Of a stretch of 64,000 nucleotides of DNA, positions 1-8,120 are shown one piece after another (position 1 is the stretch's first letter; the number at the start of each line of letters is the position of its first letter). The stretch is from DASVNK01 sp036383895 (GTDB lineage: Bacteria > Verrucomicrobiota > Verrucomicrobiia > Limisphaerales > SXQI01). Position numbers and translations under genes: made by a program. Below the pieces are notes generated by a model. The model saw only the letters and a program-made list of their open reading frames with translations. It made no database searches and had not been told where the DNA came from. The DNA lies in contig DASVNK010000059.1 in assembly GCA_036383895.1 (NCBI GenBank), positions 1 to 64,000 on the forward strand, written 5' to 3'.

Positions 1-131
1 CCACTTCTCGCGCAAGTTTTGCCGCCTCCATTCGCCGTTCCCGTAAGCGCTTTATTGCGAACCCAGCGACTATGGCTTGAGCAGACAAACGTCAATCGGC
101 TACAACAACGCGACCCAGGAAACACCTTTTT

Positions 132-1715
132 ATGGATCAGGAGAACATTCGCACGGGCGTACAGCCGCGAACCCGTATGCAACGAGCGTTGGATCGACTG
201 GAAGCAATTGGGAATAAGCTGCCCGATCCAGCGATGATTTTCGTGATCGCGCTGGTCATCGTTTGGGCCGTCTCTGTCGCGCTGGCCCGGGTTGATTTTG
301 CGGATGCTGACCCACGGACCGTCAAGCGGGACGCGGCGGGTCAGGTCATTTCGAGTGAACCAATCCGCGTCAAAAACATGTTGTTGCCGGAAGCGGTGAC
401 TGGGTTCGTGGCGCGGATGGTAAAGACATTTGTAGAATTCCCGCCACTCGGATTGGTGCTCGTGGCACTCCTCGGAGTCGGCGTGGCGGAACATGTCGGA
501 TTCATCAGCTCCGGGATAAAATATATGCTGCGGCTGACGCCTAAGAAGTTGCTGACGCCGATGTTAGTTCTGGTCGGCATTATCAGTCACTCGGCGGCGG
601 ATACCGGCTATGTCCTGGTCATTCCACTGGGTGGGTTTGTTTTCGCCGCCGCGGGACGACATCCTGTGGCGGGGATTGCCGCGGCATTCGCCGGCGTTTC
701 CGGCGGCTTCAGCGCGACATTTTTGCCATCGAGTCTGGATCCGCTCTTGCAGGGATTCACGCAGTCGGCGGCGCAAATCGTGGATCCGGCGCGCCAGGTG
801 AATCCACTCTGCAACTGGTATTTCATGGCTGCATCCTCTGTGCTCATTTTGGTGGTCGCTTGGTTCCTCACCGATCGCGTCATCGAACCGCGGTTGAAGT
901 CACTGGAAGTGGATAACCACGACGACAAAGGCGGCGATTTACATTCCTTCAGCAATGCGGAGAAACGCGGCTTTTGGGCGGGCGTGGCAACGTTTGGATT
1001 TTTAACTGTTTTGCTCGCGTGGGCTGCGGCGCCGACAGGTTCGCCCTTGCGAGCGCCGGATGGGAGCTTAACCGCCCATGGTTCACCGCTGATGGAATCG
1101 ATCGTGCCGCTGATCGCGATTTTCTTTCTGGTGCCCGCGATTGTTTACGGTTACGTCGCAGGAACTGTGAAATCACATCGCGACGTGGTGAAAGGCATGT
1201 CGAAGTCGATGAGCACCATGGGGTATTACTTGGTGATGGTGTTTTTCGCGGCGCAATTCACCTATGTCTTTCGAGAGTCGAACCTGGGATCTTTGATCGC
1301 GGTGAAAGGAGCGGGTTTGCTGAAAGCGCTCAATATGCCTGGAGCGGTGACGATCATCGGCATCGTTTTTCTGACGACTATGATCAATCTTCTGATCGGC
1401 AGCGCCTCGGCCAAGTGGGCATTGCTCGCGCCGATCTTCGTTCCTATGCTAATGCAGCTAAATCTATCGCCGGAGCTGACCCAGGCCGCATTTCGGATCG
1501 GCGATTCGAGCACCAACATCATCACCCCGCTGCTCCCCTATTTTCCGCTCATTGTCGTCTATTGTCAGCGCCATTGTAAAAAAGCCGGAATAGGTACGCT
1601 CATTTCGACCATGTTGCCCTACTCGGTCTGCTTTTTGTTCAGCTGGCTGGTTTTCCTGATGGTGTGGTGGGGATTGGGACTGCCACTCGGGGTGCAGTCA
1701 ACCTATCGGCCATAG
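132..1715 (+). CDS. abgT: AbgT-family transporter
   Basis: This 527-residue multi-pass inner-membrane protein belongs to the AbgT family, whose best-known member imports p-aminobenzoyl-glutamate; other members export sulfonamides. The N-terminus is cytosolic (about residues 1-33), followed by a first hydrophobic helix (PAMIFVIALVIVWAV) and about ten more hydrophobic segments. Family-typical stretches are visible, including the glycine-rich VALLGVGVAEHVGF, the SHSAADTGYVLVIPLGG segment and a late GSASAKWALLAPIFVPM segment. Length matches the family (about 510 residues). The start ATG follows AACACCTTTTT with no clear ribosome-binding site. It stands alone, with a folding factor downstream in the same direction. 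Family membership is secure; the substrate cannot be told from sequence. Confidence 0.9.
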   Translation: MDQENIRTGVQPRTRMQRALDRLEAIGNKLPDPAMIFVIALVIVWAVSVALARVDFADADPRTVKRDAAGQVISSEPIRVKNMLLPEAVTGFVARMVKTFVEFPPLGLVLVALLGVGVAEHVGFISSGIKYMLRLTPKKLLTPMLVLVGIISHSAADTGYVLVIPLGGFVFAAAGRHPVAGIAAAFAGVSGGFSATFLPSSLDPLLQGFTQSAAQIVDPARQVNPLCNWYFMAASSVLILVVAWFLTDRVIEPRLKSLEVDNHDDKGGDLHSFSNAEKRGFWAGVATFGFLTVLLAWAAAPTGSPLRAPDGSLTAHGSPLMESIVPLIAIFFLVPAIVYGYVAGTVKSHRDVVKGMSKSMSTMGYYLVMVFFAAQFTYVFRESNLGSLIAVKGAGLLKALNMPGAVTIIGIVFLTTMINLLIGSASAKWALLAPIFVPMLMQLNLSPELTQAAFRIGDSSTNIITPLLPYFPLIVVYCQRHCKKAGIGTLISTMLPYSVCFLFSWLVFLMVWWGLGLPLGVQSTYRP

Positions 1716-1879
1716 GAAGAAGCTTCGTACGAAACGTTGTTCAACTCGGCGAACCAGGCCAACCGAAGAAGCGGGTGGCGGATGTTGTCGCGAATGTATT
1801 TGGGCAGTTGCAGCGGCTGTTGCCGGATCGCGCTCCTCGTCTTTGGAACCGACTTCTTTGCTTTAGCATGGCGCCGCAT
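1703..1879 (-). CDS. Candidate 58-residue basic protein, unknown
   Basis: A short open frame on the minus strand starts with MRRHAKAKKSVPKTRS and ends with NNVSYEASSYGR. The N-terminal half is strongly basic; the middle (LPKYIRDNIRHPLLRLAWF) could form an amphipathic helix. It converges on the transporter gene and overlaps its last 13 bases. Codon choice looks like ordinary coding sequence of this genome, but I see no good ribosome-binding site and do not recognise the family. It is the only coding candidate I find in the gap 1716-2211. It may be a real small protein or chance. Confidence 0.3.
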   Translation of the reverse strand: MRRHAKAKKSVPKTRSAIRQQPLQLPKYIRDNIRHPLLRLAWFAELNNVSYEASSYGR

Positions 1880-2211
1880 GATGGGGAGTAGACCAGAAAC
1901 TGTGCCGGAATGTTGAGGAGAAGTTATTCACAGCCTGAAACGTTTTTGAGACGGATTTGAAACGTGTTCATGGGAGCCGAAAATTAAACGCACAAACTCC
2001 CCGGTCAAAGGAGATGTTCGCACGGACAGAAAGCGAAGTTATTCAGCTTCAGGCGAGGTTGAACTCTTCGGCGTGGTGCGATTTTCGCCTGAGGAGCATT
2101 TCTGGCCACATGGGCTGAGCACGGTTGAAATCGCGGGCGCGGAAGCCTACTGTTACAGAATAGCTGTTCGGTGAAACTCCAAGGAGGGCCGGGATACAGC
2201 TTCGAATTATA
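1880..2211. other. Intergenic region upstream of FKBP gene
   Basis: About 330 bases without a convincing gene. An AAGGAGG at 2181-2187 lies 24 bases before the FKBP start, too far to act as its ribosome-binding site in the usual way. The promoter for the FKBP gene should lie here, but I cannot pick out a clear -35/-10 pair. Confidence 0.4.
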
Positions 2212-2907
2212 ATGAAAGAATTGAAGAGTTTGTTTGTGGGGGCGGGCGTAGCTGCGGTTGCAGCGCTGACCTTCGACTCAGCCGCCGCTGATGCGAAGTT
2301 GGAAACCCAAAAGCAGAAGGCGAGTTACGGTGTAGGGGCAAATGTCGGGAAAAGCTTCAAGAGCGACTTGATCGATTTGGATCTTGAGGCGTTTATGACC
2401 GGGTTTAAAGACGCGCTGGCCGGAAAAGAATCGGCCGTGTCGCAGGCTGAGTTGGAAAAAGCGCTGGCGGAGATGCGTGACGATGTCACCAAAAAGACCG
2501 CCGAACGCGCTGCCGGAAACAAAAAGACCGGCGAGGATTTTCTGGCGAAAAATAAAGCGGCGAAAGACGTCAAGACGACGGAGAGCGGGTTGCAGTATAT
2601 TGTGGAGAAAGAGGGAGCAGGACCTTCACCGAAAGCAACCGATGAAGTGAAGGTGCATTACCGCGGGACCTTGATCGATGGGACGGAATTCGACAGTTCT
2701 TATAAAAGAAACGAGCCAGCAGTGTTCCCGGTGAATGGAGTCATCAAAGGCTGGGGCGAAGCGTTGCAAAAAATGAAGGTGGGATCGAAATGGAAAGTGT
2801 TCATTCCATCCGACCTCGCCTACGGCGAGCAGGGGCAGCCACCGGTCATTCCACCCTCGTCTGTTTTGATCTTCGACATCGAATTGATCAGCATCGAAAA
2901 GAGCTAG
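2212..2907 (+). CDS. FKBP-type peptidyl-prolyl isomerase, secreted
   Basis: This 231-residue protein should catalyse cis-trans isomerisation of prolyl bonds in exported proteins. A signal peptide covers about residues 1-26 (hydrophobic VGAGVAAVAALTF, then SAAADA). A helical dimerisation domain of the FKBP_N type follows (about 30-115; KASYGVGANVGKSF and FMTGFKDALAG are typical). The C-terminal FKBP domain spans about 135-228, with VHYRGTLIDGTEFDSSY, VIKGWGEALQKMKVGSKW, and the Y-G-E plus IPPSSVLIFDIEL ending of an active FKBP. The layout matches Mip/FkpA proteins. It is transcribed alone and closed by a strong hairpin at 2931-2963. Confidence 0.93.
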   Translation: MKELKSLFVGAGVAAVAALTFDSAAADAKLETQKQKASYGVGANVGKSFKSDLIDLDLEAFMTGFKDALAGKESAVSQAELEKALAEMRDDVTKKTAERAAGNKKTGEDFLAKNKAAKDVKTTESGLQYIVEKEGAGPSPKATDEVKVHYRGTLIDGTEFDSSYKRNEPAVFPVNGVIKGWGEALQKMKVGSKWKVFIPSDLAYGEQGQPPVIPPSSVLIFDIELISIEKS

Positions 2908-2930
2908 AGCAGAGAGTTTCCAAAAAAGCA

Positions 2931-2963
2931 AAAAGCCCGAACAGGCGACCTGTTCGGGCTTTT
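2931..2963. terminator. Bidirectional intrinsic terminator
   Basis: A perfect 15-bp inverted repeat (AAAAGCCCGAACAGG, loop CGA, then its complement) lies between the convergent FKBP and tyrosine-kinase genes. Because the stem begins with A and ends with T runs, it can end transcription in both directions. Confidence 0.93.
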
Positions 2964-2982
2964 GTGTTTTCAGACTTAAACC

Positions 2983-5178
2983 TTAGACAGAGACGCCACG
3001 GCGATTCTCCGTCTTTTCCTTCGCTCCATTGCTGGCGATCGGTGCGCCAATCGGCTTGGCGCTCGGAGTCGGAGTCGGTTGGGTTTTGTAGTGACTCGCG
3101 TAGTAGCGGTTCGAGTAATAGTAGTACGAGTAGTAGTATGAATCCTTGCCTTCGAAGTCGATGTCGTTGATGACCACGCCGAGGATTTGGATGCCCGCAT
3201 TTTGAATGCGCGCCACCGACTTGCGCGCGTGTTCGCGGCGAATCTTGTTGAACTTGTTCACGTAAACGACGCCATCGGACATCGCGGAGATAACCAGCGG
3301 ATCGCTGACTGCAGACACGGGCGGGCAGTCCAGCACGATCCGATCATACTTGTCTTTCACGCGATCAATAAACTCTGCCATGCGATTCGAGCCGGTGAGT
3401 TCCGAAGGATTGCTCGGCAATGCGCCGCAGCAGATTACGTCGAGGTTTGGCACTTCGGTCGTATGCGTGATTTCGGAGAGATCGTCGATCTCACGGGCGA
3501 GATAAGCCGAGAGACCGATCGGGCTGTGGAGTTGATAAGCCTTGTGGACGGAAGGACGCCGCAGGTCGGCATCGACCAACAACGTGCGCATGCCAGTTTG
3601 CGCGAGCACAATGGCAAGGTTCGACGCGACGAGCGATTTGCCTTCGGAAGGAATCGTGCTCGTCACGGATACGACGCGAATGCGGTCTGCTTTGTGAGCG
3701 AGCGAGAGCGTCGCGCGAATGGTGCGGAAGCCTTCGGCAGCGTTCGATTGCGGGTGCAGATGGGCCTGCAAGTCGCGTTCGACGACGCTGTTTGTTTTGA
3801 TATTCGGAACGTAGCCGAGGAACGGCAGACGCAAATGATTTTCAATGTCGTCCTGGCTCTTGATTGAATCGTCGAGATAGCTGACAAACAGAGCGAGCGA
3901 GAGTGAAACCGCGATCGCGGCGACCAAGCCCATAAGCACGGTAATCACCTTGCGCGGCTTCACTGGCAGGAGCGGCTTGGTGGCTGGATCGACAACACGC
4001 ATATTGTTGCTGTTGAGGCGGCTCATCAGCTCGGTTTCTTTCATCCGCACGAGCACGCTGCTGTGGATCGTTTTGTTGTTCTCGGCGTCGCGCTTCAGAA
4101 TGTCGTATTTGATCTTGAGCTGATTGAGCTTCTGCTGTTGCTGCGTTTCCGCTTCAACCAACTGGTTAAGCTTCTCTTCGCTTTTCTTCAGCAGCGAAGC
4201 ATTGTTCCTGATTGATTGCATCTGCTTGTCACACTCTGCGACGAGTGAGTTGTGCAACGCATCGAGCTTGCTGCGAGCCGCGATGACCGTGGGATACTTG
4301 TCTCGGTACCGTTTAAGGAGGGCGGCGAGATTAGAGGTCTCAATGTCGATCTGCTTTCGGATTTCCTGAACCACTGAGCTCTGCGCAACAAGCGGGATAG
4401 TGTCAATCGCTTGACCGTCATTTATCAGGCGTTCCATCTCGGTAACAGCCTGCTGCGCCTGGGCCGATTCTGCGCGAACTTTGCTGAGTTCCGTTTGCGC
4501 CTGCATCAAGGATTGGCGCACGATATTTTCGCCATCTTCCAGCGAAACCTCGTTGAATTCCTGGCGATATGCCTGCAGGTCTGCTTCGGATTTTTCGACT
4601 TTGTTCTTCGCATCAGCCACTTGCGTCATCAGCCAGGTCATCGCCTGGAAGGACGAATTCACCTTCTGATCGAGATTCTGCTCAATGAAATTTTTGGCGA
4701 GCGTGTTCGCAATATTCATTGCGACTTCAGGTCGCGGGTGCTCGACCTTCACATCAACCAACCGGCTCAGGCGGATCGGGACTACTGAGATATCCCTGGA
4801 AACCGCATCCACGACATCCATCGCTTTGGCGTAACGCGGATCTTTGTCGAGCTTCAGAGCATTGACCACTGATTCAATTAGGCTCCGGCTGACAATGTTC
4901 TTGTATTGCGTCTGCAGGTAATCCTGTTCGCGGGTGTCGAGCGAAACAGCTTCGCGCGGGTTAAGCGGGTTGGCGCTCTCGCGATCGATCTGCACGCGCA
5001 CGCTCGCGGAGTAAATCGGCGTGGCGCGCACGAGATAAACCGCGGTGAGCACGATGATCGTGAAGAACGAAGCGAGTACCAGCCAGCGGCGCTCCAGGAT
5101 CAGATGCCAGTAGTGGCGCACGTTCAAGTTTTGCCCGATTTGCAACGGGCTTGGTGGGGTAGGCAGGTTCTGTTGCAT
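2983..5178 (-). CDS. Exopolysaccharide chain-length / tyrosine autokinase (Wzc type)
   Basis: This 731-residue inner-membrane protein combines a Wzz-type chain-length domain with a bacterial tyrosine kinase. Residues 30-50 and 411-434 are membrane helices flanking a long periplasmic coiled-coil (about 170-390). The cytosolic kinase carries Walker A (STIPSEGKS, about 507-515), Walker A' (LLVDADLRRP, 533-542) and Walker B (IVLDCPP, 614-620). A tyrosine cluster with ten Tyr at 681-697 is the expected autophosphorylation site, followed by a Pro/Lys tail. In this family, cycles of Tyr phosphorylation control polymer length and export. It is the last gene of a minus-strand trio, 5 bases after the export protein gene. 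Confidence 0.95.
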   Translation of the reverse strand: MQQNLPTPPSPLQIGQNLNVRHYWHLILERRWLVLASFFTIIVLTAVYLVRATPIYSASVRVQIDRESANPLNPREAVSLDTREQDYLQTQYKNIVSRSLIESVVNALKLDKDPRYAKAMDVVDAVSRDISVVPIRLSRLVDVKVEHPRPEVAMNIANTLAKNFIEQNLDQKVNSSFQAMTWLMTQVADAKNKVEKSEADLQAYRQEFNEVSLEDGENIVRQSLMQAQTELSKVRAESAQAQQAVTEMERLINDGQAIDTIPLVAQSSVVQEIRKQIDIETSNLAALLKRYRDKYPTVIAARSKLDALHNSLVAECDKQMQSIRNNASLLKKSEEKLNQLVEAETQQQQKLNQLKIKYDILKRDAENNKTIHSSVLVRMKETELMSRLNSNNMRVVDPATKPLLPVKPRKVITVLMGLVAAIAVSLSLALFVSYLDDSIKSQDDIENHLRLPFLGYVPNIKTNSVVERDLQAHLHPQSNAAEGFRTIRATLSLAHKADRIRVVSVTSTIPSEGKSLVASNLAIVLAQTGMRTLLVDADLRRPSVHKAYQLHSPIGLSAYLAREIDDLSEITHTTEVPNLDVICCGALPSNPSELTGSNRMAEFIDRVKDKYDRIVLDCPPVSAVSDPLVISAMSDGVVYVNKFNKIRREHARKSVARIQNAGIQILGVVINDIDFEGKDSYYYSYYYYSNRYYASHYKTQPTPTPSAKPIGAPIASNGAKEKTENRRGVSV

Positions 5179-5183
5179 AGAAA

Positions 5184-5747
5184 TTAGAGGAGTTTGTCGC
5201 CGACTTCAATAATGTCGCCCGGCAGCAGGACGATGTTGTTTCGCGGATCCTTCAGTTGGTCGAACGTGAAGGTCCGTTCCCTTTGACCGGGGCGAGTAAA
5301 TTTAATCTTATTTTCGCTCGCCCGCGGAGTGAAGCCGCCGGCGCGGGAAAGCGCGCCCAGGATGTTCAATTCCTGTTCGCCCGTGAGCGGAATGGCGCCG
5401 GGCTTGTTCACCTGGCCATTCACGAACACTTCGCGCACCCGATACTCTTTGACGTCCACGGTGACTTGAGGCTCAACGAGGTAATCACGATTCAAGTCAG
5501 TCGTGAGTTGCTCGCGCACTTCAGAAGTTGTTTTGCCGGCCACGATCACCTCGCCGAGGAAATAGTAGTTGATCGTGCCGGTGGCGCTGACGCGGAATTC
5601 CTTGGAGAGGTCCTTTTCGCCGAGGACATCAATGACAATGATGTCGTTTGGCGCGATTTTGTAGTCAGAACGGACGGCCTGAGCCGACGCTCGAGGCGCG
5701 CCATTGCCCGCAAAGAGCAGTGCCGCAAGTATAAGGATCCATTTCAT
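5184..5747 (-). CDS. Polysaccharide export protein (Wza-like, SLBB)
   Basis: A 187-residue secreted protein with a signal peptide (residues 1-22, ILILAALLFAGNGAPRASA). A polysaccharide-export domain follows (about 26-105; YKIAPNDIIVIDVLGEKDLS is typical), then one SLBB domain (about 108-175; VFVNGQVNKPGAIPL). It is shorter than E. coli Wza (about 380), lacking extra SLBB copies and the C-terminal outer-membrane helix, as is common in exosortase-linked EPS loci. No lipobox cysteine is visible. It sits between the tyrosine autokinase and the barrel protein with gaps of 5 and 12 bases, so the three are almost certainly co-transcribed. Confidence 0.92.
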   Translation of the reverse strand: MKWILILAALLFAGNGAPRASAQAVRSDYKIAPNDIIVIDVLGEKDLSKEFRVSATGTINYYFLGEVIVAGKTTSEVREQLTTDLNRDYLVEPQVTVDVKEYRVREVFVNGQVNKPGAIPLTGEQELNILGALSRAGGFTPRASENKIKFTRPGQRERTFTFDQLKDPRNNIVLLPGDIIEVGDKLL

Positions 5748-5759
5748 ACGCTTAAAAAA

Positions 5760-6980
5760 TCAGTAACCGAGTTGCATGCCCAGGGTCACGCGGTTCACCT
5801 GGTAATCCGCGATCGAGGCCAAACTCGATTCGAGGTATTCAAAGTTATAGCCGGCGAATGCGCGAAACCAAAGTTTAACATCATAGGTGAATGTCAACCC
5901 GGCAGTTACCAAATGATCGGTGCGCTCAGTTTGCACGACCGTGGTCGTATTTCCCACCGTTTGGGTAACGTTTACGAACTCGTAATCTGCCAGGGAATAG
6001 GCGCCACTCAAGACAGCTCGCAGACGGCCATCCGCCGTAACATGTTGCGTAAAATCGAGCGCCAGGGTGTCGTTCACGTACGTGCTGCCGACGAATTGGG
6101 CAGATTCGCGTTGCGCCCGGGTATAGGAAAGCTGGAGAGCAGACCGGTCCGTAAATCGTTCGGTGAGGCTCATTCCGACCACTGGCGCGGTGGAACTGTT
6201 ATCCTCGCCTTGATACCAACGGTATTCGGCGCCGGCTTTCACCATGCCCACGAGCTTTTCCGTGAACGAGCCGCGCGCGCCTACAAATGCCCCCACGAAG
6301 TGGGCGGTAGGGTAATCCGCCATGGAGTCGAAGTTCTTCTCGTTCTCCGTGAGCCCGTAATAGGCTTCGCCAAAGAGGGAAGTCCGTGAGAACGCGTTGT
6401 ATTCAAACCCGAGGGTCGGACTGAGCGTATAGGAATCGTAGAGCTCGATATCCGAATCGAAGTCGTTGCGGGCATGCAACGCTTCGAGGTAAACGGCGGT
6501 TTTTTCAGTCAGGTCGTAGGTGAGCTTATAGACGTCAAAAAACGTGATGCGATCAATCTTTTCGCCCGCTGCGCTGATCCCTCCGCCGAGCGGACTCGAA
6601 AGATTTTTGATCTCGTCCAACCCTTCGAGAAGGAAGCGACTTTTTTCAAAACGCGCGCCAATACTCAAACGATGTTGGTTCGCGCTGAGTTCGTCCTCAT
6701 CCCAATGCTGCACACGATCGAAAAAATAAGTGAGATCAACGAAATTGAAGGTTTTACTGCCGACTTGAAAAGAGAGGCCAGGGCTGATGGTCGTGATGAA
6801 ATCGGTCTGCTCGTCGTTTTCGCGATACGTGACGTTATCAGTGAACGTTTGAGACAGTTCGAGTTGCGGCTTGAGGGCGGTAGGCCCCTTCTGAATGAGC
6901 AGCAATTCAGCCGGTTCAATGGCAAAAGCAGAAGCGCTCGTAAGCGCCAAACCAACAAAGGCGTAAGATCCTGTTCGCAA
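5760..6980 (-). CDS. Outer-membrane beta-barrel protein of EPS locus
   Basis: A 406-residue protein with an N-terminal signal peptide (about 1-20, YAFVGLALTSASAFA). A long series of alternating hydrophobic/polar strands rich in aromatic residues follows, ending in VTLGMQLGY, the terminal aromatic expected of outer-membrane barrels. It resembles the outer_membrane beta-barrel family found next to Wza/Wzc genes in EPS clusters, where it may form the outer-membrane exit or anchor. It is the first gene of the trio, so the promoter should lie in 6981-7190. No glycosyltransferase or flippase is adjacent; those must be elsewhere, perhaps including 46411-48996. Confidence 0.82.
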   Translation of the reverse strand: MRTGSYAFVGLALTSASAFAIEPAELLLIQKGPTALKPQLELSQTFTDNVTYRENDEQTDFITTISPGLSFQVGSKTFNFVDLTYFFDRVQHWDEDELSANQHRLSIGARFEKSRFLLEGLDEIKNLSSPLGGGISAAGEKIDRITFFDVYKLTYDLTEKTAVYLEALHARNDFDSDIELYDSYTLSPTLGFEYNAFSRTSLFGEAYYGLTENEKNFDSMADYPTAHFVGAFVGARGSFTEKLVGMVKAGAEYRWYQGEDNSSTAPVVGMSLTERFTDRSALQLSYTRAQRESAQFVGSTYVNDTLALDFTQHVTADGRLRAVLSGAYSLADYEFVNVTQTVGNTTTVVQTERTDHLVTAGLTFTYDVKLWFRAFAGYNFEYLESSLASIADYQVNRVTLGMQLGY

Positions 6981-7193
6981 GTTAAAAACAAGTTTTCACC
7001 GAGAATGTGAAAGATCTTGCTGCCGCACCCCGGCAGAAAGTTCTCGTTCGCACGCTTTAGGCGCAAAACTGACTCGGTTAAGCGGGATTCTCCCCGTTCG
7101 CGGGCAGGAAAGCAAGAACGACGCCAAGGATGATCCGGTAAGTTTACACCGTCGTAACAAGCAATTCTGCCGGAACTGCTTCGGTTCTATGAC

Positions 7194-7231
7194 AAAAACG
7201 GCTAGCTGCCGGAATAATTGGCAACTAGCCG
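7194..7231 (-). terminator. Intrinsic terminator of the sugar-isomerase operon
   Basis: Read on the minus strand, a 12-bp stem with one mismatch (CGGCTAGTTGCC, 9-base loop, GGCAGCTAGCCG) is followed by TTTTTG. It lies 26 bases beyond the stop codon of the epimerase gene that ends at 7257. Confidence 0.85.
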
Positions 7232-7256
7232 CGCAAAAAGTGCCTCCTTAAGACGG

Positions 7257-8105
7257 CTATTTCCCGAAGAACTTCTTCAGGTTTTTGAGGCCTTTTACCG
7301 CGATTTCGTCACGCGTGGGCTCCATGCGACGCCAGATCGCAGCGGCTTTGGCGATGACTTTCACGTCTGTGGTGAACGATTCAATCACCACGTCGCCTTT
7401 GTAGCTGATGCTTTTCAGGGCGGCGACGATCGGTTCCCACTGGAGGCTGTCGTTGCCGGGTGTGCCGCGGTCCGTGCCGCAGGCGTGGAAGTGGCCGAGG
7501 AGCTTGCCAACTTTGCGGATGGCTTTCGGCTGGTTCTTTTCCTCGATGTTCATGTGGAACGTATCGAGGTGGATTTTCAGAGCTGGACTGCCGACATCTG
7601 CCACCATCCGGAGTGCCTGGTCGGCGGTGTTCATGAAATCGGTTTCGAAGCGGTTCAGCGGTTCCATGCAAACCAGCCGGCCGCGTTTCTCAGCGTATTT
7701 GCAGAGCTGCTTCAGATTCTTAACCACGGTGCTCCACTGCTTTTTCTGTTCCTTTTCTGGAACAGCATCCGCGCGTCCGACGGAAGAGTAAACCGGGCCG
7801 ATAAGACTCGGGCAATCGAGTTCGACCATCTGGTCCAGAACTTTCATCATGTACTCCATGCCGGTCTTCTGCTGCGTGGCATCCCCGCGCAGATCGCGAT
7901 CCGGCCCCATGCACGCGCAGACCGAACCGCAAACGAGACCGTTCTTGTCGAGCTCGCGCTTCACGTGCGCGGGATCGATATGCGACGGATCTTCGACCGG
8001 AATCTCGATCGATTCGAAGCCCCACTTTTTGAACTGCGGAAAGAGCTTGGTGCTGTCGTTTGTGAACGGCGACGTGAACAGAAATGTGTTAATCCCGAAT
8101 CTCAT
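7257..8105 (-). CDS. Sugar isomerase/epimerase, ketose 3-epimerase-like
   Basis: A 282-residue TIM-barrel enzyme of the xylose-isomerase-like superfamily, closest in motifs to D-tagatose/D-psicose 3-epimerases. The four metal and catalytic residues are visible at E148 (MEPLNRFET), D181 (LKIHLDTFHMNIEE), H207 (GHFHACG) and E242 (VVIESF). The EPLNRFET and HMNIEE signatures are typical of that subgroup. It probably epimerises a free or modified ketose; the exact sugar is not readable. It ends a three-gene minus-strand operon, 15 bases after the oxidoreductase gene, with a terminator downstream. Confidence 0.87.
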   Translation of the reverse strand: MRFGINTFLFTSPFTNDSTKLFPQFKKWGFESIEIPVEDPSHIDPAHVKRELDKNGLVCGSVCACMGPDRDLRGDATQQKTGMEYMMKVLDQMVELDCPSLIGPVYSSVGRADAVPEKEQKKQWSTVVKNLKQLCKYAEKRGRLVCMEPLNRFETDFMNTADQALRMVADVGSPALKIHLDTFHMNIEEKNQPKAIRKVGKLLGHFHACGTDRGTPGNDSLQWEPIVAALKSISYKGDVVIESFTTDVKVIAKAAAIWRRMEPTRDEIAVKGLKNLKKFFGK

Positions 8106-8120
8106 AGTTTTGTTTTTTGG

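Noticed and set aside
19..237. Open frame overlapping the start of abgT
   Set aside because: Out of frame with the transporter, with atypical codon use; the AbgT start is well supported.
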